Below, one piece after another: positions 54,772 through 63,797 of a stretch of 64,000 bases of DNA (position 1 is the stretch's first letter; every line of letters starts with the position of its first letter). The translations under genes and the position numbers were made by a program. Below the pieces are notes generated by a model. That model saw nothing but the letters and a program-made list of their open reading frames with translations, was not told the origin of the DNA and did no database searches. Source of the DNA: SAR116 cluster bacterium AG-313-A07 (GTDB lineage: Bacteria > Pseudomonadota > Alphaproteobacteria > Thalassobaculales > Thalassobaculaceae); NCBI GenBank assembly GCA_003284265.1, contig QBVV01000006.1, forward strand, positions 1 to 64,000, written 5' to 3'.

Positions 54772-55766
54772 TTGCTCGCTCCGCCACCAAGACGAATACG
54801 TGGATCAAGCCAGGCTAATGCTAAATCGGATAAAAACATCCCAACTACGGTTAACAAAGCAAGAAATATTAGAAAGGATCCTGCAAGGTACATATCTTGG
54901 CTTTGAAGCGCGGATATCAGCATGGGCCCCGTCGTTGGGAGCGAGAGTACCATTGAGACGATAGCTGACCCAGAAATAATTTGTGGCAGCATATTGCCAA
55001 TATCAGCAATAAAGGGGTTTAAGGAAGTTCTAAGTGGATATTTTATGAGTGCTTTTAGAGGATGGAGTCCCTTGGCCTTCGCCGTTACCACATATTGCTT
55101 TTGCAGTTCATCAAGCATGTTAGCTCTTAAGCGTCGGATCATGCTTGCTGTACCTGATGTTCCTATAACAACAACAGGAACCCATAAATGCTCCAGAATG
55201 GAAAGGAATTTGGCTGTTGACCATGGTTGGTCTATGTAGATGGGGTCCATAAGGCCGCCTATTGATGTGCCAAACCAGACATTTGCAAAATAGAGCAATA
55301 TCAAAGCAAGGAGAAAATTTGGCGTTGCCAGGCCAATGAAGCCTACAAACGTTAGTCCGTAATCCCCCCAGCTATATTGGTTTGTAGCGGAGTAAATTCC
55401 AATTGGAAATGATACCAGCCAAATAAAGATAATGGTTGTAAAGTTGAGGACTAAAGTAAGCAATAATCGATCACCCACCACTTCGGAAACGGGTAGTTGA
55501 TATTCAAATGAAAACCCAAGGTCGCCCTGTAACAAACCTAAGACCCAAAAACAATATTGTTCTACCATTGATTTATCAAGTCCGTATTGGGCCCTTAGTG
55601 CTTCAATTTTGGCGATATCTACGTTCTCTCCCTGGCTTTGAAGCTCGGCTATATAAGTTGAGAGATAATCACCTGGGGGGAGTTGTATGATTACGAATGT
55701 TATAATGCTGATAGCAAATAAAGTTGGTATCATGATTAAGATTCTATGGATAAGGTATGACAGCAC
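54768..55766 (-). CDS. ABC transporter permease (OppB/DppB-like)
   Basis: 332 residues with about six membrane helices. The start LSYLIHRILIMIPTLFAISIITFVIIQLPPGD is typical of OppB, and the EAA-like loop is TAKAKGLHPLKALIKYPLRTSLNP. A segment of about 35 residues after helix 1 (LQSQGENVDIAKIEALRAQYGLD) faces the periplasm. It forms the importer channel with the 53623 gene. Confidence 0.92.
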   Translation of the reverse strand: MLSYLIHRILIMIPTLFAISIITFVIIQLPPGDYLSTYIAELQSQGENVDIAKIEALRAQYGLDKSMVEQYCFWVLGLLQGDLGFSFEYQLPVSEVVGDRLLLTLVLNFTTIIFIWLVSFPIGIYSATNQYSWGDYGLTFVGFIGLATPNFLLALILLYFANVWFGTSIGGLMDPIYIDQPWSTAKFLSILEHLWVPVVVIGTSGTASMIRRLRANMLDELQKQYVVTAKAKGLHPLKALIKYPLRTSLNPFIADIGNMLPQIISGSAIVSMVLSLPTTGPMLISALQSQDMYLAGSFLIFLALLTVVGMFLSDLALAWLDPRIRLGGGASK

Positions 55767-55772
55767 TCTAAC

Positions 55773-57698
55773 TCACCGTTCCATGCTATTTTTAGGTAAA
55801 GTCTTGAACCAAAACGTATCGGGGCTGTAAATGCCAAAATGGGCACCTGGGTTCCAGTTATAAATTCCTTTTATTGGAACATTTTTAAGATTATTCGATA
55901 CAACCACTGGTTGGAGAACGCCCGCTATTAACCCTATTGAGTAGACTTGTTCAGCATGAATATCTAAAACTTTTTCCCAAATGCGCTTTCTTTTCGCGAG
56001 TACGGGCTCCGCTCGCCAATCCCGGTATAATTTCAGTAATTCTATGGCAAACGGGTCATTTGGAGTTTGTCCTGCTTTCCCGCCTGTTTCAAAGTGCTGA
56101 CCCCATTTTGGCCATTGAAGTAACTGTTGCGTTGTGGGTGCAAATTCAGCAGGTGAACTGTTTGCGGAAGCAAGTCCATTTTCGATACCTGACCATATGG
56201 ATATGGCTGTCTCACCAGAGAAAATGCGATTCCGGAATACGTTTCTTTGGGAGGGTTTTGAATAAATTTTTATACCAATCTTTAACCAACTGTCGTGGAT
56301 TAGCTCCAAAATGTCAGTTTGCTCGGTGCTCTCTCCGGCTGTTTCAATAATTAAGTTTAAGGGATTACCGTCGGGTAGTAGTCGAATTCCTCTGGTGTCC
56401 CGTTTTAGCAGTCCCATGTCGTCCAAAAGTTGATTTGCCGATTTTAAATCGAGTTGCGCCCATTTGGACCTATAGTATGGCTTATATAATAGCGATCCAG
56501 GTAGAACAGTATTATTACCCTCTATTGCTAACCCATAATAGATAACCTGATTAATTTCATAGCGGTTCACAGCCATGGATAATGCGCGCCTGAAACGAAC
56601 ATCCTGCATAATAGACCGTAGTACTTTATTTTTATGATTTAAATTTGGGAATAAGGCTAGGTGTGAACCCTTAGCCGTGGTCCACAGTCTTGTAGAATAA
56701 GGCGAACGATCTTCGCCTTTTTTCAAAAACGTGTAGTCATCAAACCTAAGGTAACGCGCCTGAAGGTCAACTTCCCCAGTACCTGTTTTAGCCGATATTA
56801 ACTTGTTACTAGCGATACCAAAAATAAACTCGTCAATGTAGGGTAATTGCTGCCCCTTTGGATCTATTCTATGAAAAAAAGGGTTTCTTTTGAATCTCAG
56901 CCTATTTGATGAAGATTTACTAATGCAGACCCAGGGTTGTAAAACGGGCAAATCGATATTGTCGTTTCTATAAAGGTTATCCATTTTATTATGCAATGCT
57001 GCCCAATTACGCTGTTTGGCTGTAGTCACAAGTTTTTGAAGTTCAGAATTTGCGGTAAAATCTTCGTGAAATTGACGCATGTAATGTGCGGGGCGATAAA
57101 TATAGAGTGGACTGGCGCCCGCTAAAGCCGCTAAAAAATCAGGATTTGGCTTTTCCCATTCATACTGAATGGAGAGATTATTGAGTATTCTAAATTGTGG
57201 CAGTTTACCGTCTACCTTCATCACTTTTGGGGGGCCTACTGGTGACAATTTAGGATTATTAGCGACGTCTTCCCACCAATAACGAAAATCTTCTGCCGTA
57301 AATCGATGCCCGTCCGACCATTTATGACCGGGGCGCAGATTAAATATAAATTTTTTCCCTTGAATAACATCGAATGACTCGAGGATATCCGGCTGAAACT
57401 CAAATGTCTTTGGTTTGTATATTAACAATCTGGCATAACCATAGACGGTCATCTGTCGTGCGTCTTTTGCCCGCGCCATAAGCATTTTGAGGGTGCCCCC
57501 AAACTTACCAATTTCGAGATTACGGCCAGCAAAATCAATTACTCTTGGAGTTCGGGGCAATCTGGATTCAACAGGCGGTAATTTACCATTTTTTACCATT
57601 TTGGAAAGCAAAGGGGATTCGGAATAACCAAATGCACAATTTGCGAAAGAAAGGATAAAGACAAACAAATAGCCGAAAAGAGTAAGATGTTTATTCAT
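55773..57698 (-). CDS. ABC transporter solute-binding protein, SBP family 5
   Basis: 641 residues with a signal peptide (LTLFGYLFVFILSFANCAFG). The family 5 solute-binding fold used for peptides, nickel, or oligosaccharides is recognised by the large size and motifs such as FNLRPGHKWSDGHRFTAEDFRYWWE and VRFRRALSMAVNRYEINQVIYYGL. The ligand is unknown. The close tie to glycosyltransferase and deacetylase genes in the same direction makes an oligosaccharide or glycopeptide ligand possible. It overlaps the ATPase gene by 4 bases. Confidence 0.9.
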   Translation of the reverse strand: MNKHLTLFGYLFVFILSFANCAFGYSESPLLSKMVKNGKLPPVESRLPRTPRVIDFAGRNLEIGKFGGTLKMLMARAKDARQMTVYGYARLLIYKPKTFEFQPDILESFDVIQGKKFIFNLRPGHKWSDGHRFTAEDFRYWWEDVANNPKLSPVGPPKVMKVDGKLPQFRILNNLSIQYEWEKPNPDFLAALAGASPLYIYRPAHYMRQFHEDFTANSELQKLVTTAKQRNWAALHNKMDNLYRNDNIDLPVLQPWVCISKSSSNRLRFKRNPFFHRIDPKGQQLPYIDEFIFGIASNKLISAKTGTGEVDLQARYLRFDDYTFLKKGEDRSPYSTRLWTTAKGSHLALFPNLNHKNKVLRSIMQDVRFRRALSMAVNRYEINQVIYYGLAIEGNNTVLPGSLLYKPYYRSKWAQLDLKSANQLLDDMGLLKRDTRGIRLLPDGNPLNLIIETAGESTEQTDILELIHDSWLKIGIKIYSKPSQRNVFRNRIFSGETAISIWSGIENGLASANSSPAEFAPTTQQLLQWPKWGQHFETGGKAGQTPNDPFAIELLKLYRDWRAEPVLAKRKRIWEKVLDIHAEQVYSIGLIAGVLQPVVVSNNLKNVPIKGIYNWNPGAHFGIYSPDTFWFKTLPKNSMER

Positions 57699-59596
57699 GA
57701 TGCTATTTTTAATTCTGAAATGTTTTCGTGAACTCTTACAAAGTGTTCTCCCCCTATATCAAGCAGCTTGGTAGGCATTTCTTGGGTTGCTGTGAATGGA
57801 TGCTCCCATTCTGCTGGATCCGAGCAGCGTTCATCCATGATACTTTTGAAGTCGAGAGGTTTATCGAGGCTAGGACTGGGTACAGCAGAAAACAATGCTT
57901 TGGTGTAAGGATGTATGGGATTTTTAAATAGCGCTACCCGCGGCGCCGCCTCAACTATTTGCCCGGAACACATGACGGCTACATCATCCGCAATATAATC
58001 AATCACAGCGAGATTATGAGATATGAACAGGTAACTTAAAGCTAGTTGTTCTTTGAGGTCTTTCAGTAAATTTAATACTTGGGCTTGGATGGAGACGTCT
58101 AGGGCTGAAACGGGTTCGTCACAAATCAATAGTTTTGGCTTCAGCGCTAATGCTCGCGCAATGCCTATACGCTGGCGCTGCCCTCCCGAAAAGCTGTGTG
58201 GGTAGCGATTTAGATGCCGGATATCTAACCCCACCAACCTAATGAGTTCACGAACGAGTGTAATTCTAAACTCATGATCTCCAATGTTATGAATGATAAG
58301 AGGCTCGTTTATGATATCAAATATAGTCATGCGAGGGTTCAGTGAACTAAATGGATCCTGAAAAATAAATTGGATTTTCTTTCGGAAATCGATAAGCGAT
58401 TTCTCATTTAATGACAAAACGTCGACAGTACCATCTTGATCTGAATACTGAATGGAACCGGCATCGGGCGCGATAGCTCGCATAACGGTTTTGCTAAGTG
58501 TTGTCTTTCCGCATCCTGATTCTCCTACCAATCCAAGACAAGATCCACGTCTAATCTTAAAACTGACATCATTTACTGCAGAGACTTTTTCTCCACCAAA
58601 GTTGAAAATGCCGCTCGAGCGAATGGAGAATGATTTTCTGATACCTTCAACAGTCAGTATAGGTTTGGGGGAAAGAGTTTTCGCCACTTCCAAATCTTTC
58701 GGATTAGGTTTTAAAAGAGGACTAGACTTTGACTCGATATCCCGTATTGGTATTAATCGCTCACCTTTCCCCATATCAAAGCGAGGGACAGCGGCCATTA
58801 ATGATTTTAGATACGGGTGCTCGGCACGTTTAAAGATATCTTCTACAGAACCGGTCTCCATTATCTCGCCTCTATACATAACCACAACGTCATCAGCCAT
58901 GTTTGCAACGACACCAAGATCATGAGTAATCATCAACAACGCCATTTCAAACTCTGCCTGTAGATCCTTCATCAGTTTCAATATTTGAGCTTGAATTGTC
59001 ACATCAAGTGCTGTCGTAGGTTCATCAGCGATAAGTAGACATGGCCTGCAGATGAGAGCCATGGCGATCATAGAACGCTGTCTCAAACCGCCGGATAATT
59101 CAAATGGATATGTTTTGAAGCCTCTTTTTGGATCTGGAAACCCTACTAAACGAAGCATATCAATAACCACCTGCGTAGCTTCATTAGGCTGAAGGCGACG
59201 ATGTAGCATCAATGCTTCAAGTATTTGATTTCCGATAGTGTGGAGTGGAGATAACGACGTCATTGGCTCTTGAAAAATGATCGAAATCTGACCGCCCCTT
59301 ATATCACGGATTGGTTTTCCGGAAGGATTTAACGCCGCTATATCGATTGCCTGCTTATCCCCAGAATTTGGTGAAAATAGTATTGATCCACCATATATCT
59401 TTGCCTGGGAAGGAAGTAATCCCATTATTGTTTGGCTAATTACTGATTTCCCAGAGCCAGACTCGCCTACCAAGGCTACCGTTTTTCCTGGAAATATTTC
59501 AAATGAGGCCTTCTTAACGGCCATCATACGGCCCTCGGGCAAATCGAATCCAACTTCGAGATCTTTTACCGATAATATTGGGATCTTTTTATCCAT
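57695..59596 (-). CDS. ABC transporter ATP-binding protein, double ATPase (Opp/Dpp type)
   Basis: 633 residues with two nucleotide-binding domains in one chain. First domain: Walker A VGESGSGKSVIS near residue 40, signature LSGGLRQR, Walker B LLIADEPT. Second domain: Walker A VGESGCGKTTLS near 360, signature FSGGQRQR, Walker B LLICDEP. Such fused ATPases energise Opp/Dpp-type importers. It is first of the four importer genes and lies 13 bases after the small membrane protein gene. Confidence 0.94.
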   Translation of the reverse strand: MDKKIPILSVKDLEVGFDLPEGRMMAVKKASFEIFPGKTVALVGESGSGKSVISQTIMGLLPSQAKIYGGSILFSPNSGDKQAIDIAALNPSGKPIRDIRGGQISIIFQEPMTSLSPLHTIGNQILEALMLHRRLQPNEATQVVIDMLRLVGFPDPKRGFKTYPFELSGGLRQRSMIAMALICRPCLLIADEPTTALDVTIQAQILKLMKDLQAEFEMALLMITHDLGVVANMADDVVVMYRGEIMETGSVEDIFKRAEHPYLKSLMAAVPRFDMGKGERLIPIRDIESKSSPLLKPNPKDLEVAKTLSPKPILTVEGIRKSFSIRSSGIFNFGGEKVSAVNDVSFKIRRGSCLGLVGESGCGKTTLSKTVMRAIAPDAGSIQYSDQDGTVDVLSLNEKSLIDFRKKIQFIFQDPFSSLNPRMTIFDIINEPLIIHNIGDHEFRITLVRELIRLVGLDIRHLNRYPHSFSGGQRQRIGIARALALKPKLLICDEPVSALDVSIQAQVLNLLKDLKEQLALSYLFISHNLAVIDYIADDVAVMCSGQIVEAAPRVALFKNPIHPYTKALFSAVPSPSLDKPLDFKSIMDERCSDPAEWEHPFTATQEMPTKLLDIGGEHFVRVHENISELKIAS

Positions 59597-59609
59597 TTAT
59601 TATTGGTTC

Positions 59610-60131
59610 CTAATTTTTTGTTATTTCATTCTCAGACGATAGGTGATTTTGAAGCGGAAATCCGGCACTTGAAAAATTCTCTATAGTTGTCTCTGAGGGA
59701 GTGAGTTTATTCTGGTGAATAGTATTTACGCAATGTTGCATTATTTGTTCGAAACCGTTGATAGTAGAATCAACAGAAATTTTACTTTTAGGGTCCCGTA
59801 TAGTGAGCTCAAACCATCCACCGTCACCCGTTCGATCTTTTCGGGTTGAAAAATATCGCAGTCTTATGTCAATCACAGCAGGCAGCGAAATGCTTTTTCC
59901 CAAGGGACCGTTTGCCTGGAAGGAGCCATTTGAAAAGCTGAATGTTGTCAAGTGCCTCTGAGCAGTTCTTAGAAAGAAGCCTAAAAAAAGAACTGCCCCG
60001 GCGGCAAATATATATTGAAAGATGGTTATTTTTGTTGCGGCTATTAAAAGTCCGACTGTAACAAAAAGACCTATTGCACCCCTGAGATAATCTCCTCTCA
60101 GTGCATTCATTGGATAATGGAAAATTGTCAT
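59610..60131 (-). CDS. Small membrane protein of unknown function
   Basis: 173 residues. Two adjacent hydrophobic helices (about residues 18-58: LRGAIGLFVTVGLLIAATKITIFQYIFAAGAVLFLGFFL), then a soluble part with a beta-strand pattern (TTFSFSNGSFQANGPLGKSISLPAVIDIRLRYF) reminiscent of PH-like domains. No enzyme motif. It stands between the polysaccharide deacetylase and the ABC ATPase genes (13 bases to each side), so it probably belongs to that unit. Confidence 0.65.
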   Translation of the reverse strand: MTIFHYPMNALRGDYLRGAIGLFVTVGLLIAATKITIFQYIFAAGAVLFLGFFLRTAQRHLTTFSFSNGSFQANGPLGKSISLPAVIDIRLRYFSTRKDRTGDGGWFELTIRDPKSKISVDSTINGFEQIMQHCVNTIHQNKLTPSETTIENFSSAGFPLQNHLSSENEITKN

Positions 60132-60144
60132 ACTGTTTTTCTTT

Positions 60145-60921
60145 TTAGCCGAAGTAATTTATTGGAGATGTCAAGTTTATACTAGTGCTTTTTTTTAAAA
60201 CAAGGCAGACTTCTTGAAACTCTTTCCAATCGTCAATAGACATTATTAAATGATGTGTCAAAAGCCCTATCGGCTCTAGGGTATCTATTGCCCTAGTCCG
60301 ACAATTTTGTAATTCGCCGGCAATTTTGTCTGCCATAAGTTCCGCTCCGATGAAACTCCGTTTTTCTTTCCAGTCAATGACATCAACATGCGTATTAACC
60401 TGCAGAAGTCCGGGAACTGGAGTCGCCTCTTTTCTTGATGAGAAAGTAGAGAGGCTTGAGATGCCAAATGAAGGCAAACTTTTGGCTAATTCATTATTAA
60501 TACGGTTCCAGGGTGGAACAAAACATTTAAGAAACAAATCACCAAAAAGTTGTTCTAGTTGACTAATTCCCTTTTCTAGGTCTTTCCATTGAGCCTCTAG
60601 CGGCCTGAAGCTCCCAAACTCCGCTTTTTTTCTAGTTAAGGGTTCGTAATTGTAATGGTTGAGCCCATGCATCGCAATATTGATATTGCACTGGTTTAAT
60701 AAGTTTACCAACTGCCTCGATGCCCTCGCAGGAATAACGGCAAGAAGAGGGACAAGGTTAATATTGTCTGAAACAGAAATCATATTCTCTAAACTGTGGT
60801 TGGGGGCCTCTAGGTCGTCGTCGCGCCACCAGATTTCCATACATTTGTTTTCTGAATCTAAACGATTGATTTCCTTTTCTAATCGTTGATAACCTGTTTC
60901 TAAGTTCACAGTAAGGACCAT
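60145..60921 (-). CDS. Polysaccharide deacetylase-like protein
   Basis: 258 residues. NodB-type deacetylase marks: the RDDD motif (metal ligands) near residue 34, HGLNHYNYEPL (HxxxH-type) near 80-85, and CFVPPWNRINNEL near 134. These enzymes remove N- or O-acetyl groups from sugars with a bound metal. There is no signal peptide, so it may act in the cytoplasm on a precursor. Its start overlaps the end of the upstream glycosyltransferase gene by 16 bases. Confidence 0.78.
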   Translation of the reverse strand: MVLTVNLETGYQRLEKEINRLDSENKCMEIWWRDDDLEAPNHSLENMISVSDNINLVPLLAVIPARASRQLVNLLNQCNINIAMHGLNHYNYEPLTRKKAEFGSFRPLEAQWKDLEKGISQLEQLFGDLFLKCFVPPWNRINNELAKSLPSFGISSLSTFSSRKEATPVPGLLQVNTHVDVIDWKEKRSFIGAELMADKIAGELQNCRTRAIDTLEPIGLLTHHLIMSIDDWKEFQEVCLVLKKSTSINLTSPINYFG

Positions 60922-62048
60922 AATAAATTGGCTGTAGAACTAGCGCCATCTAAACTAACATTCAGGTTTTTTAATGGCTTAGTGTTCAAGGCTTGATATA
61001 TCGCGTTGTTCAAGTTGGTCACATTAAGTTCATTCTCATCAACAACTTGGAGTAACGAACGTTTTGCCAGTAAATCGGACCTAAGACGTTGTTCGGTTTC
61101 GACTCCCCCCTCATAGGGAACCACGACAGCCGGGGTTCCAGCGTTCATTAATTCAGCAATAGTATTATAGCCGGCTTGCGATATTGATAATTTTGCTCGA
61201 CTTATAACCGCTGGGAGGTCCGGTCTGCTTCTTTCCACAAAGGTGTCATTTGTTTTTTTTGCATTGAGCTCGTTGAATATCTCGGGTGGCATGTGTGGAC
61301 CTGTCACAAACCGCCAAGGAAAATCGCGGATAGCAACTTTGTTTCTTAGTTTGAATACTTTGGGCAATGTCGCGAACCCAACAGCTCCACCCCCGGCAGA
61401 GACTATAATTTCACCTGTCCCATCCCGACCGGTATCACCTATATGCCCGGGGGTTAGAACATAACCAGTGTATTCTATTAAATGTGATATTCTCTTTTCC
61501 AAAGGAAATGTCTCAGCCAATGATATAACCCTTCGGTCTCCATGCACCAAGATTTTTTGGTAAAAGTTCTCCAGTGTTTCCACTATTTCTAGATTTCTGT
61601 CATGGCGAGGCTTGGTAACAAGAATATCACGCATTGAACACACTACTTGTGAACAGCACTTGGCTTCTTTAGCTTTGGTGAGTAGGGGGATAAGCTCAAA
61701 TCTAAACTGCCTGCGTCCAAACGGAAAAAGCTCGGTAAGCAGTATTTCTGGTTGAATTTTTTCGAACAAATCTAGCAGCAATTTTCGTCTTTTGTTTCTC
61801 CATAAATCGTCTATCTCCTTATCCTTTTCGGCCACAAGAGTTTTAAAATCACCATCAAGCGACCTGACGGGGGGAAGTTGATAAAACTCTGCTCCTCCTA
61901 TGTTTAGATCTTTTATAGGAAAGCCGCCTGAAACAAATCTGACGTCGAAACCTCTTTCAACAGCGGCACGCGATATCCCCGCTGCTCTTCTTAAATGGCC
62001 AATACCAAGTAGGTTCTGAACGTAAATCATTAGACGAGGTTTATTCAT
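60906..62048 (-). CDS. Glycosyltransferase, GT-B fold (family 28-like)
   Basis: 380 residues. A MurG/GT28-like two-domain protein: RLMIYVQNLLGIGHLRRAAGISRAAVERG at the start (glycine-rich nucleotide region), VSAGGGAVGFATL as the inter-domain segment, and the C-terminal nucleotide site SQAGYNTIAELMNAGTPAVVVPYEGGVETEQ. The sugar and acceptor are unknown. It overlaps both neighbours and belongs to the glycan unit. Confidence 0.85.
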   Translation of the reverse strand: MNKPRLMIYVQNLLGIGHLRRAAGISRAAVERGFDVRFVSGGFPIKDLNIGGAEFYQLPPVRSLDGDFKTLVAEKDKEIDDLWRNKRRKLLLDLFEKIQPEILLTELFPFGRRQFRFELIPLLTKAKEAKCCSQVVCSMRDILVTKPRHDRNLEIVETLENFYQKILVHGDRRVISLAETFPLEKRISHLIEYTGYVLTPGHIGDTGRDGTGEIIVSAGGGAVGFATLPKVFKLRNKVAIRDFPWRFVTGPHMPPEIFNELNAKKTNDTFVERSRPDLPAVISRAKLSISQAGYNTIAELMNAGTPAVVVPYEGGVETEQRLRSDLLAKRSLLQVVDENELNVTNLNNAIYQALNTKPLKNLNVSLDGASSTANLLWSLL

Positions 62049-62656
62049 GATACAGGATCTCGTTTATTAAATTTCACGTTCAATTGATGGGGTTTGATGG
62101 CGCCTTCGCAATCTATCGAAAATATATGAATCGCTTGCCAATCTAATCTAATGGGCGGTTTTTCTGACATATCCCATCCCGTAGCGAGCGATAAAAGTGA
62201 TCTTATTACGCCCTTATGTGTTATGGCGCCAATTAGTTTTTGCTTACCAGTGGCAGCAATATCGGATAATAGTGGTTGTAGTCGTTGGCAAACCTGGCGG
62301 GGAGATTCGCCCCCAGGTGGGGTTAAATCCAAACCTCTTTTTTCATTTTCTAGCATTTCCTTTCCATATTTAACCCGCAAATCCTGAAGAACTTGACCTT
62401 CCCAATCACCCCAATTGGTTTCTATTAATCGATCATCTATGAGCATTTCGGCTATGCCGAGCAATTTCCCTGTCTCTATAGCCCGTGATAGTGGACTTGT
62501 TATCCAATCGATTTCAGAAAAAAAATCCGGTAATTGCAACTGTTGAATTAAAGATGTTCCTCTTTCACTTAGTGGAATATCGGTCCTGCCCTGTATTTTC
62601 CCTAATTCGTTCCATTCGGTTGGCCCATGTCGAATTACTGCAAGTAAACTTGTCAT
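62045..62656 (-). CDS. Histidine phosphatase family protein
   Basis: 203 residues of the phosphoglycerate mutase-like superfamily. The catalytic motif is AVIRHGPTEWN (His near residue 9), SRAIETGKLLG and ETNWGDWEGQ with the acid, and a second His in GAITHKGVIRSLL. Members dephosphorylate sugar phosphates, nucleotides or proteins. Its place among glycosyltransferases suggests a sugar or sugar-lipid phosphate substrate, which is inference. Confidence 0.88.
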   Translation of the reverse strand: MTSLLAVIRHGPTEWNELGKIQGRTDIPLSERGTSLIQQLQLPDFFSEIDWITSPLSRAIETGKLLGIAEMLIDDRLIETNWGDWEGQVLQDLRVKYGKEMLENEKRGLDLTPPGGESPRQVCQRLQPLLSDIAATGKQKLIGAITHKGVIRSLLSLATGWDMSEKPPIRLDWQAIHIFSIDCEGAIKPHQLNVKFNKRDPVS

Positions 62657-63795
62657 TACAGCCCTCCAAATTGGCTGCGCGTCTCTGAAACCCAGGTCCC
62701 AAGTTTATTGCTGTTTAAATCAAAACTATGATCTCGATTTGTAATCATAAGGGCGCGCCGACTCATACTTCTTCTGAGTTCCAAGTTATCTATTAAAGTG
62801 CTCGTTTTATCTGCAAAATCAGCGGCGTCACCTTGTTTGGAAAGGAAGCCAGTTTCATTGTCACGAAGAATATCTCCCACGCCGCCAGAGTTTCCGGCCA
62901 CAGCTGGCATTCCTGAAGATTGCGCTTCCAGCAGAGCCATACCGTAGGCTTCATTAATTGCTGGCCATAAAAAGATATCTGCACTTGAATAGTATTTTTG
63001 GAGTTGGTTTGATGTTAGTTTACCCGTAAAAATAATTTTTTTACTAAAAAGTTTCTCAACTTCTGTTCTTAATGGACCATCGCCAATTATAATTAGGTCC
63101 CAATTCTTGTTTGTATTTATTTTGGTTAATGCCTCAGACAAAACTTTGTAGGAGGCAAACTTATCTCCATCACGCATCATACCAACAGCCAGTAGCCAAA
63201 TAGAATCCAAGGGAAGTTTATGCTTTTTTTCTAGATACCGGCGCTCAGTTATTTTATTTTTGTAGCGATTTTTGTTTATTTTTAGGAAAGGTCGCAATTC
63301 TTCATAACGAGTATTATCGTTTATTATCTGTTTTATCGCCGCATGGTCATTAGTATTAATTCCAATGATTAAGTCAGCATGCGCGATTGTCTTTTCAACT
63401 TCTTCGTGAAATAAACTCCAGCGCCCACGAGCTCTTTTGGGGGAATGCGACGCTTCTGCAACAACATATGGAATTTTTAACGCCGCAGAAATTTTTGGAC
63501 CAATTAAATCGGGCGCCTTATAAAACATGTGATATGTAAACCAAAGGTCAGGGCGCCAATTTCCTATGGTAGAAAACTCTTCAATGAGTTCGTTACTAAC
63601 TCGTTCACCTTGAAGCTGTAGTTGTTTCTGTCGTTCTACTAGACCTTCAGCTTCCCTGCTTTTGAATCTGCTTACTAGTTTGACCTCATGCCCCTGAATC
63701 TGAAGGCTACTAAACAATAACTTAGCCATCTCTCGATCCCCGGAAGGAATCGCAGAGTCAGGTGATTTCAACGGCGCATAAAACCCAATATTCAT
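62656..63795 (-). CDS. Family 4 glycosyltransferase
   Basis: 379 residues with the GT-B fold: an N-terminal acceptor domain (NIGFYAPLKSPDSAIPSGDREMAKLLFSSL) and a C-terminal donor domain with LLAVGMMRDGDKFASY, IIGDGPLRTEVEKL and the EAYGMALLEAQSSGMPAVAGNSGGV motif that marks retaining GT4 enzymes. The donor sugar is unknown. Its start is one codon past the stop of the gene at 63798, and the next gene starts one base inside its stop. Confidence 0.9.
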   Translation of the reverse strand: MNIGFYAPLKSPDSAIPSGDREMAKLLFSSLQIQGHEVKLVSRFKSREAEGLVERQKQLQLQGERVSNELIEEFSTIGNWRPDLWFTYHMFYKAPDLIGPKISAALKIPYVVAEASHSPKRARGRWSLFHEEVEKTIAHADLIIGINTNDHAAIKQIINDNTRYEELRPFLKINKNRYKNKITERRYLEKKHKLPLDSIWLLAVGMMRDGDKFASYKVLSEALTKINTNKNWDLIIIGDGPLRTEVEKLFSKKIIFTGKLTSNQLQKYYSSADIFLWPAINEAYGMALLEAQSSGMPAVAGNSGGVGDILRDNETGFLSKQGDAADFADKTSTLIDNLELRRSMSRRALMITNRDHSFDLNSNKLGTWVSETRSQFGGL

Positions 63796-63797
63796 GG

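Noticed and set aside
53623-59596. YejABEF (microcin C importer) assignment of the ABC genes
   Set aside because: The gene order and the binding-protein start do not specifically match Yej; the general Opp/Dpp family call is all the sequence supports.
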